From: Sycon ciliatum
Taxonomy: Eukaryota; Porifera; Calcarea; Leucosolenida; Sycettidae
DNA length: 64,000 nucleotides
Assembly (NCBI RefSeq): GCF_964019385.1
Contig: NC_088653.1
Location: 9,143,290-9,207,289 of the forward strand
Direction of reading: 5' to 3'
The position numbers were made by a program, and so were the translations under genes. This document shows positions 1 to 11,460 of this stretch, piece by piece (position 1 is the stretch's first letter; each line of letters opens with the position of its first letter). The notes under the pieces are model-generated. The model searched no databases and had not been told where the DNA came from. It saw only the letters and a list, made by a program, of their open reading frames with translations.

Positions 1-28
1 AAACTGCAGGAGGCCTCACCGCTTCTAA
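1..28 (+). repeat. 28-bp direct repeat flanking PLE-1 (left copy)
   Basis: The first 28 bases of the window recur exactly at 2936-2963, after the PLE coding region. Direct terminal repeats (pseudo-LTRs) are known for Penelope-like elements, so this is probably the edge of such a repeat; the left side is cut by the window start and its full length cannot be judged. Confidence 0.6.
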
Positions 29-72
29 TCTCTTGGTTCTCCTCTTCTAGGAGCGAGGCGCCATGGCGATAC

Positions 73-2700
73 TTGCAATGGGGGTGCAAACTCCAGAGGA
101 GCCAGTGCCAGTTGTCGTTTCTTCTTCAATGCCGGCAGGAGCGTATCATCCCACGGTTCATCACGCAATCAGTTCAGCCACCTCCAGCCTCAAGGCACAA
201 GAGTGTTCGACAGCAAAGACGCTTCCAGTACTGTCTCCGACTTCTGATCGACGCAATACAGGACAAGTGCGCAGAGAGGGACTTCCGTACAAGACAGTGC
301 CGGTACTTCTGCGAACAGCTTTGGTCGTTTTCCAGGGAGGATTACGTGCGTATTCGCGCCCTGCGGCGCTGTGTGGTTACGGAGGAGCGCATCCGTACCA
401 ATGCAAGGCTTCGATGGAAGCTGTCTAGGCTTCAAGCCCAAGAAGATGCCAGGGAAGCGCATGAGGCATGTTTGCCCGCGTCGTCCTACCAGAGTGGGAC
501 AGCCCTGGGTAGTCCCGGCCGGACGGGAATGGAGCATTCTCGGCGAACGCTTGTCATGGACTCGTGTGTAACAGACAATGCCAGACGGGTATTGGAACTG
601 GGACCCGGTTTTGTACCGTCCACGGGCAAGTTAACCAGTCGTGAGAAATCAGAAGTGGTCACCTCCGTAGAACGGATGGCCTACACTTTGAGATGGCAGC
701 AGGCGCGGCCTCAGGGTGTGGACCAGCCAGAGGACGACCACGATACCGGTACCGAGTGTGATCGCAGGCTGTGGAAGCTAAAGAAGCATGGCTTCAAGCA
801 ACCGCCCAGAATGAGCCAGGATGGGGAAAGAAAGATGGCCAACTTCAAGGACGAAGTTTTGGCAGCATATGGCAAACAAAGACCTCCCAAGCATAATATG
901 ACGCAAGAGGAACGCGACGGACTGAGAGAACCTCGTCATGACCCCAGTGTAGTGATAAAGCAATCCAACAAGAGCAAGAAGCTAGTAGCTATGAAACAGG
1001 AACTCTACCTGGAGAAGGCAGAGGCACTTCTGTCTGACAGCACTATGTACAGAAAAGTGGATCTAACTATCACTGCGTATGAGAAAGAGGTTAAATCCAT
1101 ACTGGAAGAGCAATGCACGAATATGGATCCTGATCTTCTGACTGCAATACTCCCTCATGACACACGATTCCCGGAACTATACGGTCTTCCAAAGGACCAC
1201 AAGCAAAATTTGCCCCTCCGACCTGTTGTCTCTGCTTGTGACAGTCCAGTCACAGGAATTTCGGTGGTTCTCGAACGCATATTGCATCAACTGCTTGCAT
1301 TTGTCCCATCGCACCTCATCAACACCAAAGACGCGCTAGACAATATCCGCATCATATACCCTGGCCTTAAAGCACCTGCTGGAACGATTCTGGCTACGAT
1401 GGATGTGGTGGGTTTGTATCCCAGCATACCGATCGAAGAGGGCGTGAATGCCGTTAGTGACGTGCTAGAGCAACACTATAACAGAGTTGATATGCTCGGG
1501 CTGAGCGTGACCCAAGTCAGGACACTACTGAAGTTTGTTCTGAGTCATAACTACTTCAGATTTGGCAGACAGATCTACCACCAGCTAGATGGGGTTGCTA
1601 TGGGGAACAACCTGGCACCTCCATTTGCCATCCTGTTTATGCACACCATTGAGACACGACTTCTTCAGGACTCACCCTTCCAACCTATTCTGTTCAGACG
1701 ATACATCCAAGATATCATCATCCTATGGACACATGGTAGGCAGCGCCTTCTGGAGCTCATAGAAAGATTCAACGCCAGCCACGAACGTATCAAATTCACG
1801 CATGAATTAAGTTGTGACAGTGGCTGCATAGACTACATGGACGTAACGATCGCGGTTGGGCAAACCGGAGAGCTGTCATTCAAATTATTCCAGAAGGCAT
1901 GCAGTAGTGGCCTACTGGTGGATTATTCATCGGCAGTTCCTCACCACATCAAGGTAGCCGTTGCTCAATCTCAATTCCTAAGGGCACAGCAACTATCGTC
2001 TAACCCCATGATGCAAGCCGAGAGCGAACAAAAAATACACAAACAACTGCGCATAAATAACTACCCAGACAGTATCATATCGGAAGCAAGGGAAGCTGCC
2101 AGGAAACCTCGGCGTAGACGACGCGGTAATCCCCGCTCTGCCTTCCTTAAACTACCGTTCAAGTCCGATGAAGTACACCACCATGTGAACAAAGCAATAC
2201 GGAAATACAAGTTGCCGGTACGTGTCGTATACGAGCACTCGGGCAGCCTCAGGCGTCAACTGTGCCGTTCGGCGCTGTTACCACCCAAGTGCGTAAACGA
2301 GCCCAACATTACTGAAAAAAGACGGAGAGGACGTCCACTAGGGCCTTGCATTACCTGTCAGTCTGGAGGCGAACGAGTATGTATGACAAAGAATGTAGTC
2401 TACGAATTGCAATGCAAATGGTGCCGGGAAACGTATGTAGGGGAGACGAAACGCTCCTTGGAAACAAGAATTCGGGAGCACAATGGCGAGGCACGCCGTC
2501 GCACTCTCGATAAGCCATGGGGTGACCACGTGCGCGACAAACATTCTGGCGAGAGCATAGCTGCTGCGAATAGTGTGTTCTCGGCTGTGTAAGTCCTGGC
2601 AAGGGCAGGCGACAGAGCAAGCAGAAAACTGCGAGAAGCTGTTGAAATCCGCAACTTGCGGCCGCAAGTAAACACTAATGCTGGCTGGGCACTACTGTGA
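73..2700 (+). pseudogene. Penelope-like element polyprotein (RT + GIY-YIG), decayed
   Basis: An 839-codon frame ends at an in-frame TAA (2590-2592), but PLE-like sequence continues in the same frame for 35 more codons (ending NTNAGWALL) to TGA at 2698-2700, so the TAA looks like a nonsense mutation. RT signatures in order: LYGLPKDHK (about residue 369), MDVVGLYPSIPIEEG (443), GVAMGNNLAPPFA (507) and RYIQDIIILW (about 543). A C-terminal GIY-YIG nuclease-like segment starts near residue 776 (VYELQCKWC, then TYVGETKRSLETRIREH). In this family motif C is normally YxDD; here the first metal-binding Asp is Gln (codon 1708-1710), so polymerase activity is unlikely. PLEs copy RNA into DNA at a nick made by the GIY-YIG domain. 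The true start is unknown because the frame is open near the window edge. Family assignment is firm; inactivity is inferred. Confidence 0.9.
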
Positions 2701-2825
2701 ATATATCGTATCTGGATATTAATATATCACCAATCCCTTTCGCCACCTTTGTAGCTGACACATTTGGCGCAAACACAGCACAGCACAGTATATTTGCTGC
2801 TCCTTTGTAGAGTGCACATCATTGC

Positions 2826-2860
2826 AAACCTGATGAGGGCTATATGCCGAAACGTTGTTT
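2826..2860 (+). ncRNA. degenerate hammerhead-like motif in PLE-1 3' region
   Basis: CTGATGA (2830-2836), a GGC-UAUAU-GCC hairpin and GAAA (2849-2852) follow the hammerhead core order, and AAAC (2826-2829) could pair with GUUU (2857-2860) as stem I. Stem III would be nearly absent, so self-cleavage is doubtful. PLE terminal repeats are known to carry hammerheads; this reads as a fossil or minimal version. Confidence 0.4.
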
Positions 2861-2935
2861 TAACTACGAAAATGTGTTCGAACGTTGCAGTGTAAATAGA
2901 AGGGAGCGAGTCCGCTCCATCTGTAATTCTGTATG

Positions 2936-2963
2936 AAACTGCAGGAGGCCTCACCGCTTCTAA
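2936..2963 (+). repeat. 28-bp direct repeat flanking PLE-1 (right copy)
   Basis: Exact copy of bases 1-28, placed 75 bp after the hammerhead-like motif; it marks the downstream terminal repeat of the PLE or the start of a tandem copy. Confidence 0.6.
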
Positions 2964-3235
2964 AGAAGAATTACGCAGTTGAATACTTTCTTGCGAGTAA
3001 ACTTCCGTGCCTTCTCTTCATGTTGTGACGTACCTTCTCCCGTACATTGTCTCCTTCCGCATCAACAAGGTAATATAGCGGCATGAGCAAATGAGAGCAA
3101 GAACAATGAAGTATGTATAGGCATGATGTATATTGGTCACGTATTAATCATCGTTGTTTTTAGCTATTCTGCTTTGACCTGGTTTTATCACTACATTGCT
3201 GTACATAATTTATTGTGAAAAAGGAGAAGGACAAA

Positions 3236-3303
3236 ATGTTCCGAGTTATGACTAACTGTCCACCAACGTAACCAGACCTTATACAGTCAATGAGTGCGAC
3301 CAT
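3236..3303 (+). repeat. single terminal arm of a TIR element
   Basis: This stretch matches with about 75-80% identity by eye the left terminal inverted repeat of the element at 27937-28448 (shared GAGTTATGACTAA, CCACC and GTAACCAGA blocks). No opposite arm was found nearby; the A-rich tail of the inverted LINE abuts it, so the LINE may have landed in this element. Confidence 0.5.
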
Positions 3304-6000
3304 TTTTTTATTTTTATTTACAATGAACACAGCTCACAGGCAAAGACGAAAAAATTGCATAGTGGGAGCATAGCGATGGTAAGGCTTTTTGCCCTCAGCC
3401 AACCTGAGGTCTCGACGTCATGGGGACATAAAACACACCAAAAAGTAAGAAGAAGAAACAACTGAAAGGAGTGACAGGTACATGATACGAAATGTTAGGA
3501 GGAGAGACAGGACATTTCAAGGAGGAAAAGATCACACAGCCAGTGTTAGGTGGAGAATGAGAGAAAAGAAGAACAGTTGTTATTGGGAGGAGTATTTGGA
3601 GCGGAATTTAAAAGTCATGGGGTGAGGCAGATGTGATGCTGATACTCAGAGATGGTCATGTGCCCACGACCAGTCGTTGGTCTTCAAACAATGGTTGGCT
3701 GCAACCTTTAAATGTTGCAAGTTCTTGGTGCAGAATGGACCAGAGAAGACTCCGGCGGGCAGCTGGTTTCAGACGGGGACAGCTGTGTGAGGGTAGGCTC
3801 GGCACAGGTTGTTTCGGGAACGGACTGGAAGTTAATTGGCCAGTTGGTGTGCATGGGAATAACATCTCTAAATCGTACTACGGGTGAAGTGGACTGTTTG
3901 GTGTTGGGGTTGCTGGGGTGGCAGCATCCTCTGTAGAAGGGGATGAGCATCTGGACAATCCATGTTGTACAGGAGGCAAAGTGCTGCAACCATCCGACGA
4001 AGAGCAAGACTCGGTAGCCAAAACATTGGGGCGATGGTTTGGACGGCCCGGGCTTGCACACGGTCGAGTTTTGCAAGATGGGATGGGGCTGCTTACATAC
4101 AGACGATGGAGCAGTACTCCATCACTGGGCGCACAAAGGCATTGTAGGCTTGGATGCGACCGGATACGTCTAAAAGGTGGAAAGCCTAACAGAAAGCGCC
4201 AAGTCGCTGTGTTGCCCGGAGGGCTACGATTCGAAGGTGGCGCCGGAAGGTAAGCTGACCATCAAAACTGACGCCAAAGCTCCTTTTGTTCTCTCAGGTT
4301 AGATCCATTGAAATCAATCTGTGGCATGTTCCATTGGGTGCGGTGGAAGCTAACTTTCAGTGCTTGGGATTTGGCTGGTTCAAATTTCTATCTTCCATTC
4401 TTGACTTCAGAGGGAGATGTTGTTGACTGCCAGCTGGAGGGCTTGGGTGGTGGAGGTGATGTTTGCATGCAGTGTAGTGTCGTCTGCGAATGAGGCTAGG
4501 TGAGCACCGGCTGGTACGTGGTCCTCGCAGTCGTTCACGTATATGAGGAAGAGAGTCGGACCCAGAATACTGCCCTGGGGGACTCCAGTCTGAATTGGGA
4601 GCCTTGAGGATGTCTGGCCACAAATGACCACTTGAAGGTAGCGTTCAATTAGGTAGCTGCTGAGCCACTGGTGCAGTTGCCCACGTAGGCCGTATACGTT
4701 GGACTTGTGTAGCACACCGGGGTGTGATACGCGATCAAACGCGCCGGCTATGTCAATGGTGAGTATGCGTGCTGCGTCTTTCTCCCCGGCTGTATGCAGC
4801 CACTGGTTGTGGAGGCTGGAGAGGAGGTCGGCTGCACTATGGCCATGGCGAAATCCAAACTGTCTTGTGGAGAAGACGTTCGACTCGAGGAAATTAGTTA
4901 TTGTTCTGTTGATGATTGTCTCCATCACTTTGGACAGAATACACAAGAGCGAAACTGGATGGTAATTGGAGAGTACAGACTTTGATTTCCGTTTGAATAT
5001 AGGGTCTATGTTGGCAATATTCCATGTCTTGGGCTGTATCCCAGTGTGGAAGCATTGTGTGAACAGTGTAGAAAGAGGTTGTTCCAGTTCAGCAGACCAG
5101 GTTATCAACACTCGTGCCAGTATCCCATCTTGCCCGTTAGCCTTTGATGGGTTGAACTGCCAATGGGTGCGCTCGACAGCAGCCGCACGGAAACGGCAAT
5201 CCGAAAGAGCCTGTTCATTCCGAAGCCAGACATAAGGGAATGGGGCTGACAGGTCATCTTGGCCAAGACTGCATTTACTTCCAAAATAGCGGGTCATGCA
5301 TTTTGCTTTGTCTGCGCCGGCTGTGCACTCACGTCCATCGGGATCACGTGATGTTGGAACAGATTGACGACGCCCATTGCCAGAGGCACACTTGACGGTG
5401 TGCTACCAGTCACTGGGTGTCAGCTGCTTTTAGGTTATTTTTTGCCTCAGTTTCGCCATGAAAGCACTCCTCACAGTTTTGAGACAGGCAACCGTTGAGA
5501 GCCTAGCATCTTGGTAAGCTGACTGTCGATCGTCGTCAGACGGGTCATCTCTCAGGTATCTCCATGCACGTCATTTTCTCACTGTGGCAGCAGTGCACTC
5601 AGGAGTCCACCATGGAGGGTCGAATGCACGGGTTTTCAGGGTATTAGAGGGGATGAATCTCTTCATACCCTCCAGGATCCTCTGTGACATGCCAGTGCAT
5701 GACAGGTCTGGATCAGTCCAAGCAATTGCTGCCCAATTGGTGGTTCTGACGAAGTGACGGAGCCTGGCCCAATCTGCATGCTGATACCTCCATACAGTTC
5801 TTGATATGGGAGGCTCGCGTGATGCACGGATCTGGAAATCGGGAAGTAGACAGGCATGGTCAGATTTGCCAAGAGTTGGCAAAACAGAAAAAAATGATTC
5901 TACGGGTAGGTCGGTCATCATCTGGTCCAGTGTGTTGCAGCCGTGCGGTGGTTGGTCGACTAGCTGTTCAACACTCTGTATGTACTTGCCAAGGGTGTGC
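3304..6000 (-). pseudogene. decayed LINE (EEP end, RT, C-terminal region), minus strand
   Basis: Read on the minus strand, three frames give one LINE. Residues encoded at about 6000-5571 hold the end of an AP-type endonuclease (GKSDH) and the linker ending PWWTPEC. The clearest block, 5297-4407 (296 codons), is the RT: NPSKANGQDGI, FDRVSHPGVLHK, TGVPQGSILGPTLF and motif C SFADDTTLHA. After a frameshift near 4407, 4250-3640 reads like the usual post-RT region (LLYNMDCPDAHPLL). The element ends in an A-rich tail, visible on plus as a T-rich run at 3304-3322. Most of the endonuclease is missing (5' truncation). Stops and frameshifts make it inactive. The FADD motif and layout suggest a Jockey/CR1-type LINE, but the clade is not certain. 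Confidence 0.8.
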
Positions 6001-6251
6001 CGTTATCCAGAGCCGTTTTCACCAGTACTGTGCGCTTGCTGCTTGAAAAGGCTGCGGTGCCAAACATCTACTCCGGACACTCATTCCGCATTGGCGCAAC
6101 TACTACCGCCGCCATGGCAGAGATACCAGATTCGCTGATTCGTTCTGCCGGCAGGTGGCAGAGCGATGTGTGTTTACTCTATATGCGAATTCCAATGGAG
6201 ACCAAGTCCAAGATCTCGGCTCAGCTTGCCTCAGTGAGTGAGCTTATCTAA
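6001..6251 (+). pseudogene. C-terminal fragment of a tyrosine recombinase
   Basis: An 84-codon frame starting within the stretch carries the end of a tyrosine recombinase: YSGHSFRIGATTTAAMAEIP holds the H-x-x-R box, GRWQSD the third-box residues, and the Tyr of LYMRIP is the candidate nucleophile. Such domains occur in Crypton and DIRS/Ngaro elements. No other part of such an element is recognisable here, and it abuts the truncated 5' end of the inverted LINE, so it is a fragment. The element class cannot be decided. Confidence 0.7.
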
Positions 6252-6365
6252 TTCTTTTCACGGACAGTTTATGTTCCATCCCTGAAGTCCTAGCATAGGA
6301 ATGCCACTGCTCGATAATTTCTTAATGCTGGGGGGTTGTTCGGGGATAGTGTTGCTGCTTTGCGG

Positions 6366-7580
6366 AGCTCTATCGCTCCTAATTGGTCACTTGCTTCGTT
6401 AGTTGCGGCTCTTCACCAGCCAGTTGTTTCCAATTGCGTTGGCTTTGCCTTGCAACCCCATTGTGGCACAATGTGGGTTTAATGCGGCTGCTCGCGAGCC
6501 AGTTGCTGGCAGTGGCCTGGCATTGCTTTCCAGCTCTTCGAGCTTTTGCATTACAAGACCAGGTACTCGAAGCAGCACACTACAGTTGAACATCGATTAT
6601 CCGCACATCGACTATTCGACCATTCGATTATCCGTAACAGTTTTTTTGGGCGCACGTGCCGTAGAGTACGCACTGTGCATGTAGTGAGCCATTCAAAAAA
6701 TACGAAAATTTTGAAAAGTAAAAAGTAAAAAGGTCGTGCGGCTAGTAATAACCACTGAAAGTGTGTGAGTGACAGTTCTTTCTTATCCGGAACATTTGCC
6801 TTATGTGAACACCGCCTGACAGTTGTCTGCCCAGAGGTGGTCGGATAATCGATGTTCAACTGTATCTCCAAAACAATTCCTTGTTGCCTTGGGCTGAGTA
6901 TGAGTGTGTGAGGGATATGGTGCTAATGTTGCAGTAATGTAGTTAGTGTGTGTTAGCATCCACCGATCACACTGCCATGTTTGCATCTGCCGCGCACCGC
7001 TGCATCAGTGCATTGCACTCTGCGCTCACACTGCCAGCGAATAGATTTGGGCACGCTTAGCCTGACGTCACACAACTGCTTCCTTTGAACTTTTGCTCAC
7101 TGCACTCACTGCCAGTGCATGGATTTGGGCGCGCTTAGCCTGACGTCATACAACTACATTCTTTGAACTTTCTCTTTCTTCCTTGCTGTTGGCTTTACTT
7201 CAAAGTCTAATTAGTGGTGACTTTTAGCTTGTGCCAGCATCAAATTTTCACCCTCCATCCCTCCCATCTTATCATCTTGTTAATGGTACTAGGGAACATT
7301 TAGCTCTATCGCTCCTAACTGGTCACTTGCTTCGCTAGTTGCAGCTCTTCACGAGCCAGTTTTTGCCAATTGCATTGGCTTTGCCTTGCAACCCCATTGT
7401 GGCACAATGTGGGTTTATTGCGGCTCCTCGCGAGCTAGTTGCTGCCAGTGGCCTGGCATTGCTTTCCAGCTCTTCGAGCTTTTGAATTACAAGACCAGTT
7501 ACTCGAAGCAGCACACTAACTCCAAAACAATTCCTTGTTGCCTTGGGCTGAGTATGAGTGTGTGAGGGATATGGTGCTAA
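6366..7580 (+). repeat. two copies of a ~280-bp direct repeat (6366-6929 and 7302-7580)
   Basis: The block from 6366 (CTCTATCGCTCCTAA) to 6580 plus 6865-6929 is repeated at 7302-7580 with about 95% identity by eye. The left copy is split by a 280-bp insertion, the right copy is not. Between them, two ~80-bp subrepeats (about 7015-7094 and 7095-7171, sharing GCTTAGCCTGACGTCA) form a smaller tandem duplication. No coding potential was recognised. Confidence 0.8.
6583..6862 (+). mobile_element. pogo/Tigger-like MITE with TA target duplication
   Basis: A 280-bp insertion starts CAGTTGAACATCGATTATCC and ends with its reverse complement, with TA on both sides (6581-6582, 6863-6864). The sister repeat holds the empty site with a single TA at 7517-7518. 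TA duplication and CAGTT termini are typical of Tc1/mariner-superfamily (pogo/Tigger) elements. It has no coding capacity, so it would have been moved in trans. Confidence 0.88.
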
Positions 7581-8084
7581 CTATTATTAAACTTTTATCT
7601 CCACGTAGATATACCGGAGGGGAAAAACAGAAATGGAGGAAAAGCAAAACTCCATTCTATGTGTACTGAGCCCTGTTGTACACAGAATAGCTGCACTACT
7701 TAACTATCCCTTATCCAAAACGACAAAAAGTCTCCACAGTACAGTTGGCAGACTGGGCTGGAGCGATGGGGCAACAGGCTTCATGGATGGCTCATTCTGT
7801 ACTTTGACATGAGTCCAGTAGAATTCCTCCACATCACGGTCCAGGAAAATCGCGGAGTCCTTGACACCCTGGAATCTCTGCTCGCTTGGTGAACAGGCCC
7901 TACCGTACGGCTTGGAAAAAAAGAATTTTCATCGCTCGCACCATCACACTTTCTACTGTAGTACCATCGCCGGGCAAGATTATCGAGAAGCTGATATCCT
8001 TTGATTTGATACTGGCTAGAGAATGTTCACCAGAACAGCCATCGATGAACTCATCTGGATGTTTTTCTTTTCTTTTCTTGTCAA
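7581..8084. other. no gene or repeat recognised
   Basis: Frames here are short and match nothing recognisable. The stretch lies between the duplicated block and the first LTR 3' end and may be an LTR body or ordinary intergenic DNA. Confidence 0.4.
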
Positions 8085-8240
8085 CTGTTGTGTATAGTGT
8101 TTGTTGCCGTATTGTCCCTCTCTGTGTTGCCTCTCTCTCATCTATTATACGCATGCTCATTGTAAATAAATCAGTCTTTGTCTTGACCCACAAGGGAGTC
8201 CTGCGTGGCACCAAGCGAACAAAACATGGTGGCAGCTGTG
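8085..8240 (+). mobile_element. LTR 3' end followed by a primer-binding-like site
   Basis: 8085-8226 holds an AATAAA (about 8165) and ends AACA; TGGTGGCAGC follows at once at 8227, like the primer-binding site next to the LTR in the miniature LTR element at 22-24 kb. A related copy lies at 9655-9795. The frame after it (MVAAVVPTPVELEK) could be a gag start but shows no domain. Confidence 0.5.
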
Positions 8241-9071
8241 GTTCCTACACCTGTAGAATTAGAAAAGAACCCTCCGCCTCTAGCCAGCAGTTTGAGCATC
8301 CCCAGCTCCGGGACAGTCTCGTCATCGTCGTCATCGTCATATGTTGTCGTCGTCAGTCTGAAACGTTTGGTAACACTAAATGTGGGCCGAGTCATGCCCG
8401 GCATGCACTACGCTATACTTGTTTCGTTCAGCTCGTGAACTCTATTCTTCATCAACAGTCACACCACTGCTCCTTGTCTCTCCTGACCGTCGTCTCTGTC
8501 CAGCCAGTTTGTTGTCCCGCATACTCTATCTCTCGGCAGCTCCAATAAGCCTGCTGTTGAGCACTGATCGCCATGTCCCCATGCCGTGTTCAACCGATCC
8601 TTATGGGAGAGATAGAGGTGTTACGGTATGGACGTGCCTCGGCCTCGAGCATTCCGGATCGACTCTGACTGGAAGGAACTGTCAGGCGCATGGTTAGCTG
8701 TAGCTTATTCTCTCTTTGTGTTTCATTTGTTTTGTTTTGACCTGTTCACTTGTGGTATATGTACATTATCAAGTGTACATCACTGAACACCAGACATGCA
8801 GACATTCTCACGCAGTCACATCTTGTTCTCGCTGTCCAACCAGACGTTGTACCACTCTGCGATGGCCTTGTCAAACGTGAGAGTCCTGGACGCGCGTGCT
8901 TCTTTATTCACTCTCGATCTCTTCATTTTTTGCCTCGAAATTCTTCATTAATATTATTCAAACAAAAAAATACTCTACAGTTTAGCTGTGCAAATGCTAG
9001 GCATGCCCTGCTACTTACGGTATGTTGTGTAGGCCCTAGCTCAACTCTCAATCTCGTTGATTTGCACTACT

Positions 9072-9402
9072 TAAAGGGGAAGTTAAGGCAAAAATCAAAA
9101 TTTCACCAGTTGTAGTCTTCGGAGTGCTGAGTCAAATGGTTGTGGTCCGAGGAAGCTGAGACGCTCCCTTCCTACTCTAATCCCAATCGAACTCGCGCAC
9201 TTCCACCGAAACTGGGTGACTGCGCCCTACGAGATGGGGATTTGTATGCAAAATGGCACTAAAAGCGCCATTTCGTTCTTATAAAAGCACGGATGACCGC
9301 GATTGGCCCATATGTTGTAGTCTTTTGGATGCTGAGTCAACTGGTTTTGGTTCGAAAAGGCTGCGATGCAGCGTTCCTCGCTTATTTCCAATCGAACATG
9401 GT
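9072..9402 (+). repeat. short tandem duplication, AAAGGGGAA-type repeat
   Basis: GTTGTAGTCTT...GCTGAGTCAA...CCAATCGAAC occurs twice (from about 9108 and about 9312). The leading AAAGGGGAA also opens similar sequence at 11461, so this is a dispersed non-coding repeat of unknown class. Confidence 0.4.
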
Positions 9403-9654
9403 TGAAGAAGTGGTCACATGCTCCTGCGTACACCAGTCACCTGGTCACCGTGCCTGCAGGGTACAACTTACTAGCCTGGTTGACCTTTTTGGGTGCAGTC
9501 CTGTAACTCGAGTTGAACTCGAGTTGAACCTTGGTGTGAAAGTTGTTGCCTGCTAGTTTTTCCTTGTTCTTTTTTCTTTCCGGGAAAAGGACATAATATT
9601 GCATACATACGTTCGTTCTCTCTATCCCCCCCCCCTTCTTCCCCAGAAAGAGAG

Positions 9655-9795
9655 ATGTTGTGCATAGTGTTTGTCGCCGTATTGTCTCTCTCCGTATTGT
9701 CTCTCTCTCATCTATTACACACATGCTCGTTGTTGATAATCAGTCTTTGTCTTGTCCCTCAAGGGACTCCTGCGGGGCACCAGTCAAACACAACA
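9655..9795 (+). repeat. second copy of the LTR 3' end (solo or truncated LTR)
   Basis: About 85% identical by eye to 8085-8226, including the CTCTCTCTCATCTATTA block and the CAAGGGA-CTCCTGCG-GGCACCA block before the end. It is not followed by TGGTGGCAG, so it looks like a solo or truncated LTR. Confidence 0.55.
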
Positions 9796-10329
9796 TGAAC
9801 TATTTGAAAAGATACGAGCGCGGTGACGCGAAACATAGAAATAACCTGGTGTGGCTTAATAAACATGAAATAGGACTCAGAGGACAGAACGTAATACAGT
9901 TTTGTAAAGCAAGCAACTACTAGATGTAGGAACCTGTAGGACGCGTCACTCACCTTCATTAGTGAAAGTGGATTGTGAGTAACACAGACTCACGCAGAAT
10001 CATATCAGGAAAATATTGAATTGTTTCCGTCATAAAATACCCATCAGAAATGATAATAGCAACAAGGACACAAAGAATGAATTTGGGCATGGTCACCACT
10101 GGGAAAGGTTTGATAATGAACAGTGCTGTGGGGAGATAATATTCATACATGCATGAACTATGGAGAGAGAGAAAAGAGGTTGAGGAAACGTCAGAAACAA
10201 ACACAAAGCTGGTACAGCAAAAGCATGATACGTGACAACTGTAAAACATTCCACGTGCACCAAGCAGAACATGTGTGTGTATTATGTACATCTATGAACT
10301 CGGATGGAGAGCCAAGGATTATTTATGCA

Positions 10330-10554
10330 AGGCAAAAAGGACCAAGGAACTACAAGTTACACTATAATGTCCACTAGCACCACCAGTTACTAAACAATCA
10401 GCTCATGCGATAACATTGCACGACACTGACCAAACGGCACTGACGTTCTACAACTAACTGGCTAGTAATGTTATCGCATGAGCTGATTGTTTAGTAACTG
10501 ATGGTGTTAGTGGGCATTATAGGGTAACTTGCAGTTTCTTGGTCCTTTTTACTT
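10330..10554. mobile_element. hairpin MITE with ~85-bp inverted arms
   Basis: The arm ending at about 10416 (CAATCAGCTCATGCGATAAC near its inner end) is matched inverted from 10467 (TTATCGCATGAGCTGATTG onward), reaching about 10550 (GGTCCTTTTT against AAAAAGGACC). The spacer is about 50 bp and unpaired. There is no coding capacity. Target duplication was not clear. Confidence 0.75.
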
Positions 10555-11245
10555 TTTATAAATATGTACATGTGCACATAATTGCGGGTGCTGGCAACGG
10601 CAGTTTATGGAAGTAGACAAATAATTCACTATCCGAGAGAAGCAAGTACTGGGCCAGTAATTTGTATCAGGAATGCCTTTACAGGAGGTTCAATCCTGCG
10701 TTGGCTTTTATTCTCGGGCCCATGTCCCGAATTTTTATCGCTTTGCGTATCCTCCTCCTCCTGGCCCAATGCGACTCAATTGCAAGGACGCGAACCTCCA
10801 TATATGCTGAGTCACCAATTGGCAGTACCACCCTGCTATGGTGAAGCCAGAAGGGCACATACTTTGGTAATCTCAGACATGGTCTCTTTTGACGCATAAC
10901 ATTTCCTGATTACTAGTAGTAGTACTCTGTTCGGAAACTGAACAAACTGTTAGGTCCCCATCTTCTGCATACTGTTTCTTAGTAAATCCTTTCTCTTGCT
11001 GGTCTGCACCCAGTCCACAAAGGTTAATGAGTTCCAGCATAGCAGATGCTTGTGCACCTGTATTGGTCATAGGCACTCAGGCCTTTTATCTAAATTGTAG
11101 CTCTCTCCCTTGCTCACTCTCACTCTCACTCTCTCTCTCTCTCTTTTGCCGTGATCAATCATGTAGTCGCTTGTCTCTCTGTCCCTTCCCTTGTTGTTTC
11201 CCCAAAACAAAATATCTTCAACGTTCTCACCTCTCCCTACTCCAG

Positions 11246-11344
11246 GCTCAAGAAACACCATTGCACAAAGCCTGTGAATACGGCAAGCCGGAGGTTATAG
11301 AATTTCTGCTTCGAACGGGTTCAGATCTTCTTTCCTTGTCAAAT
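11246..11344 (+). CDS. host gene exon: one ankyrin repeat
   Basis: A 99-bp open block between an AG acceptor (after a pyrimidine-rich tract) and a GTAAGT donor encodes exactly 33 residues, phase 0 on both sides. ETPLHKACEYGKPEVIEFLL fits the ankyrin consensus (TPLH, then helix two ending EFLL). Single-repeat, phase-0 exons are a common arrangement in animal ankyrin genes. The plus strand and the ROC GTPase exons downstream suggest one ankyrin-ROC (ROCO-type) gene, with a 13-kb transposon-filled intron after this exon. No earlier exon was identified. Joining it to the later exons is inference; a transcript would settle it. Confidence 0.75.
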
Positions 11345-11460
11345 GTAAGTCACACTTTTAGTTTAATTGGCAGCGTGGAAATAACAATCATAATATGCCG
11401 ATGAATAGAATCAAGTGCGCACTCGTATCATAAACATTGCAAGCAAACATGTTTTAACTT

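Noticed and set aside
7886..8548. 220-codon frame across an LTR end and primer site
   Set aside because: It crosses the LTR boundary and shows no domain; treated as chance.
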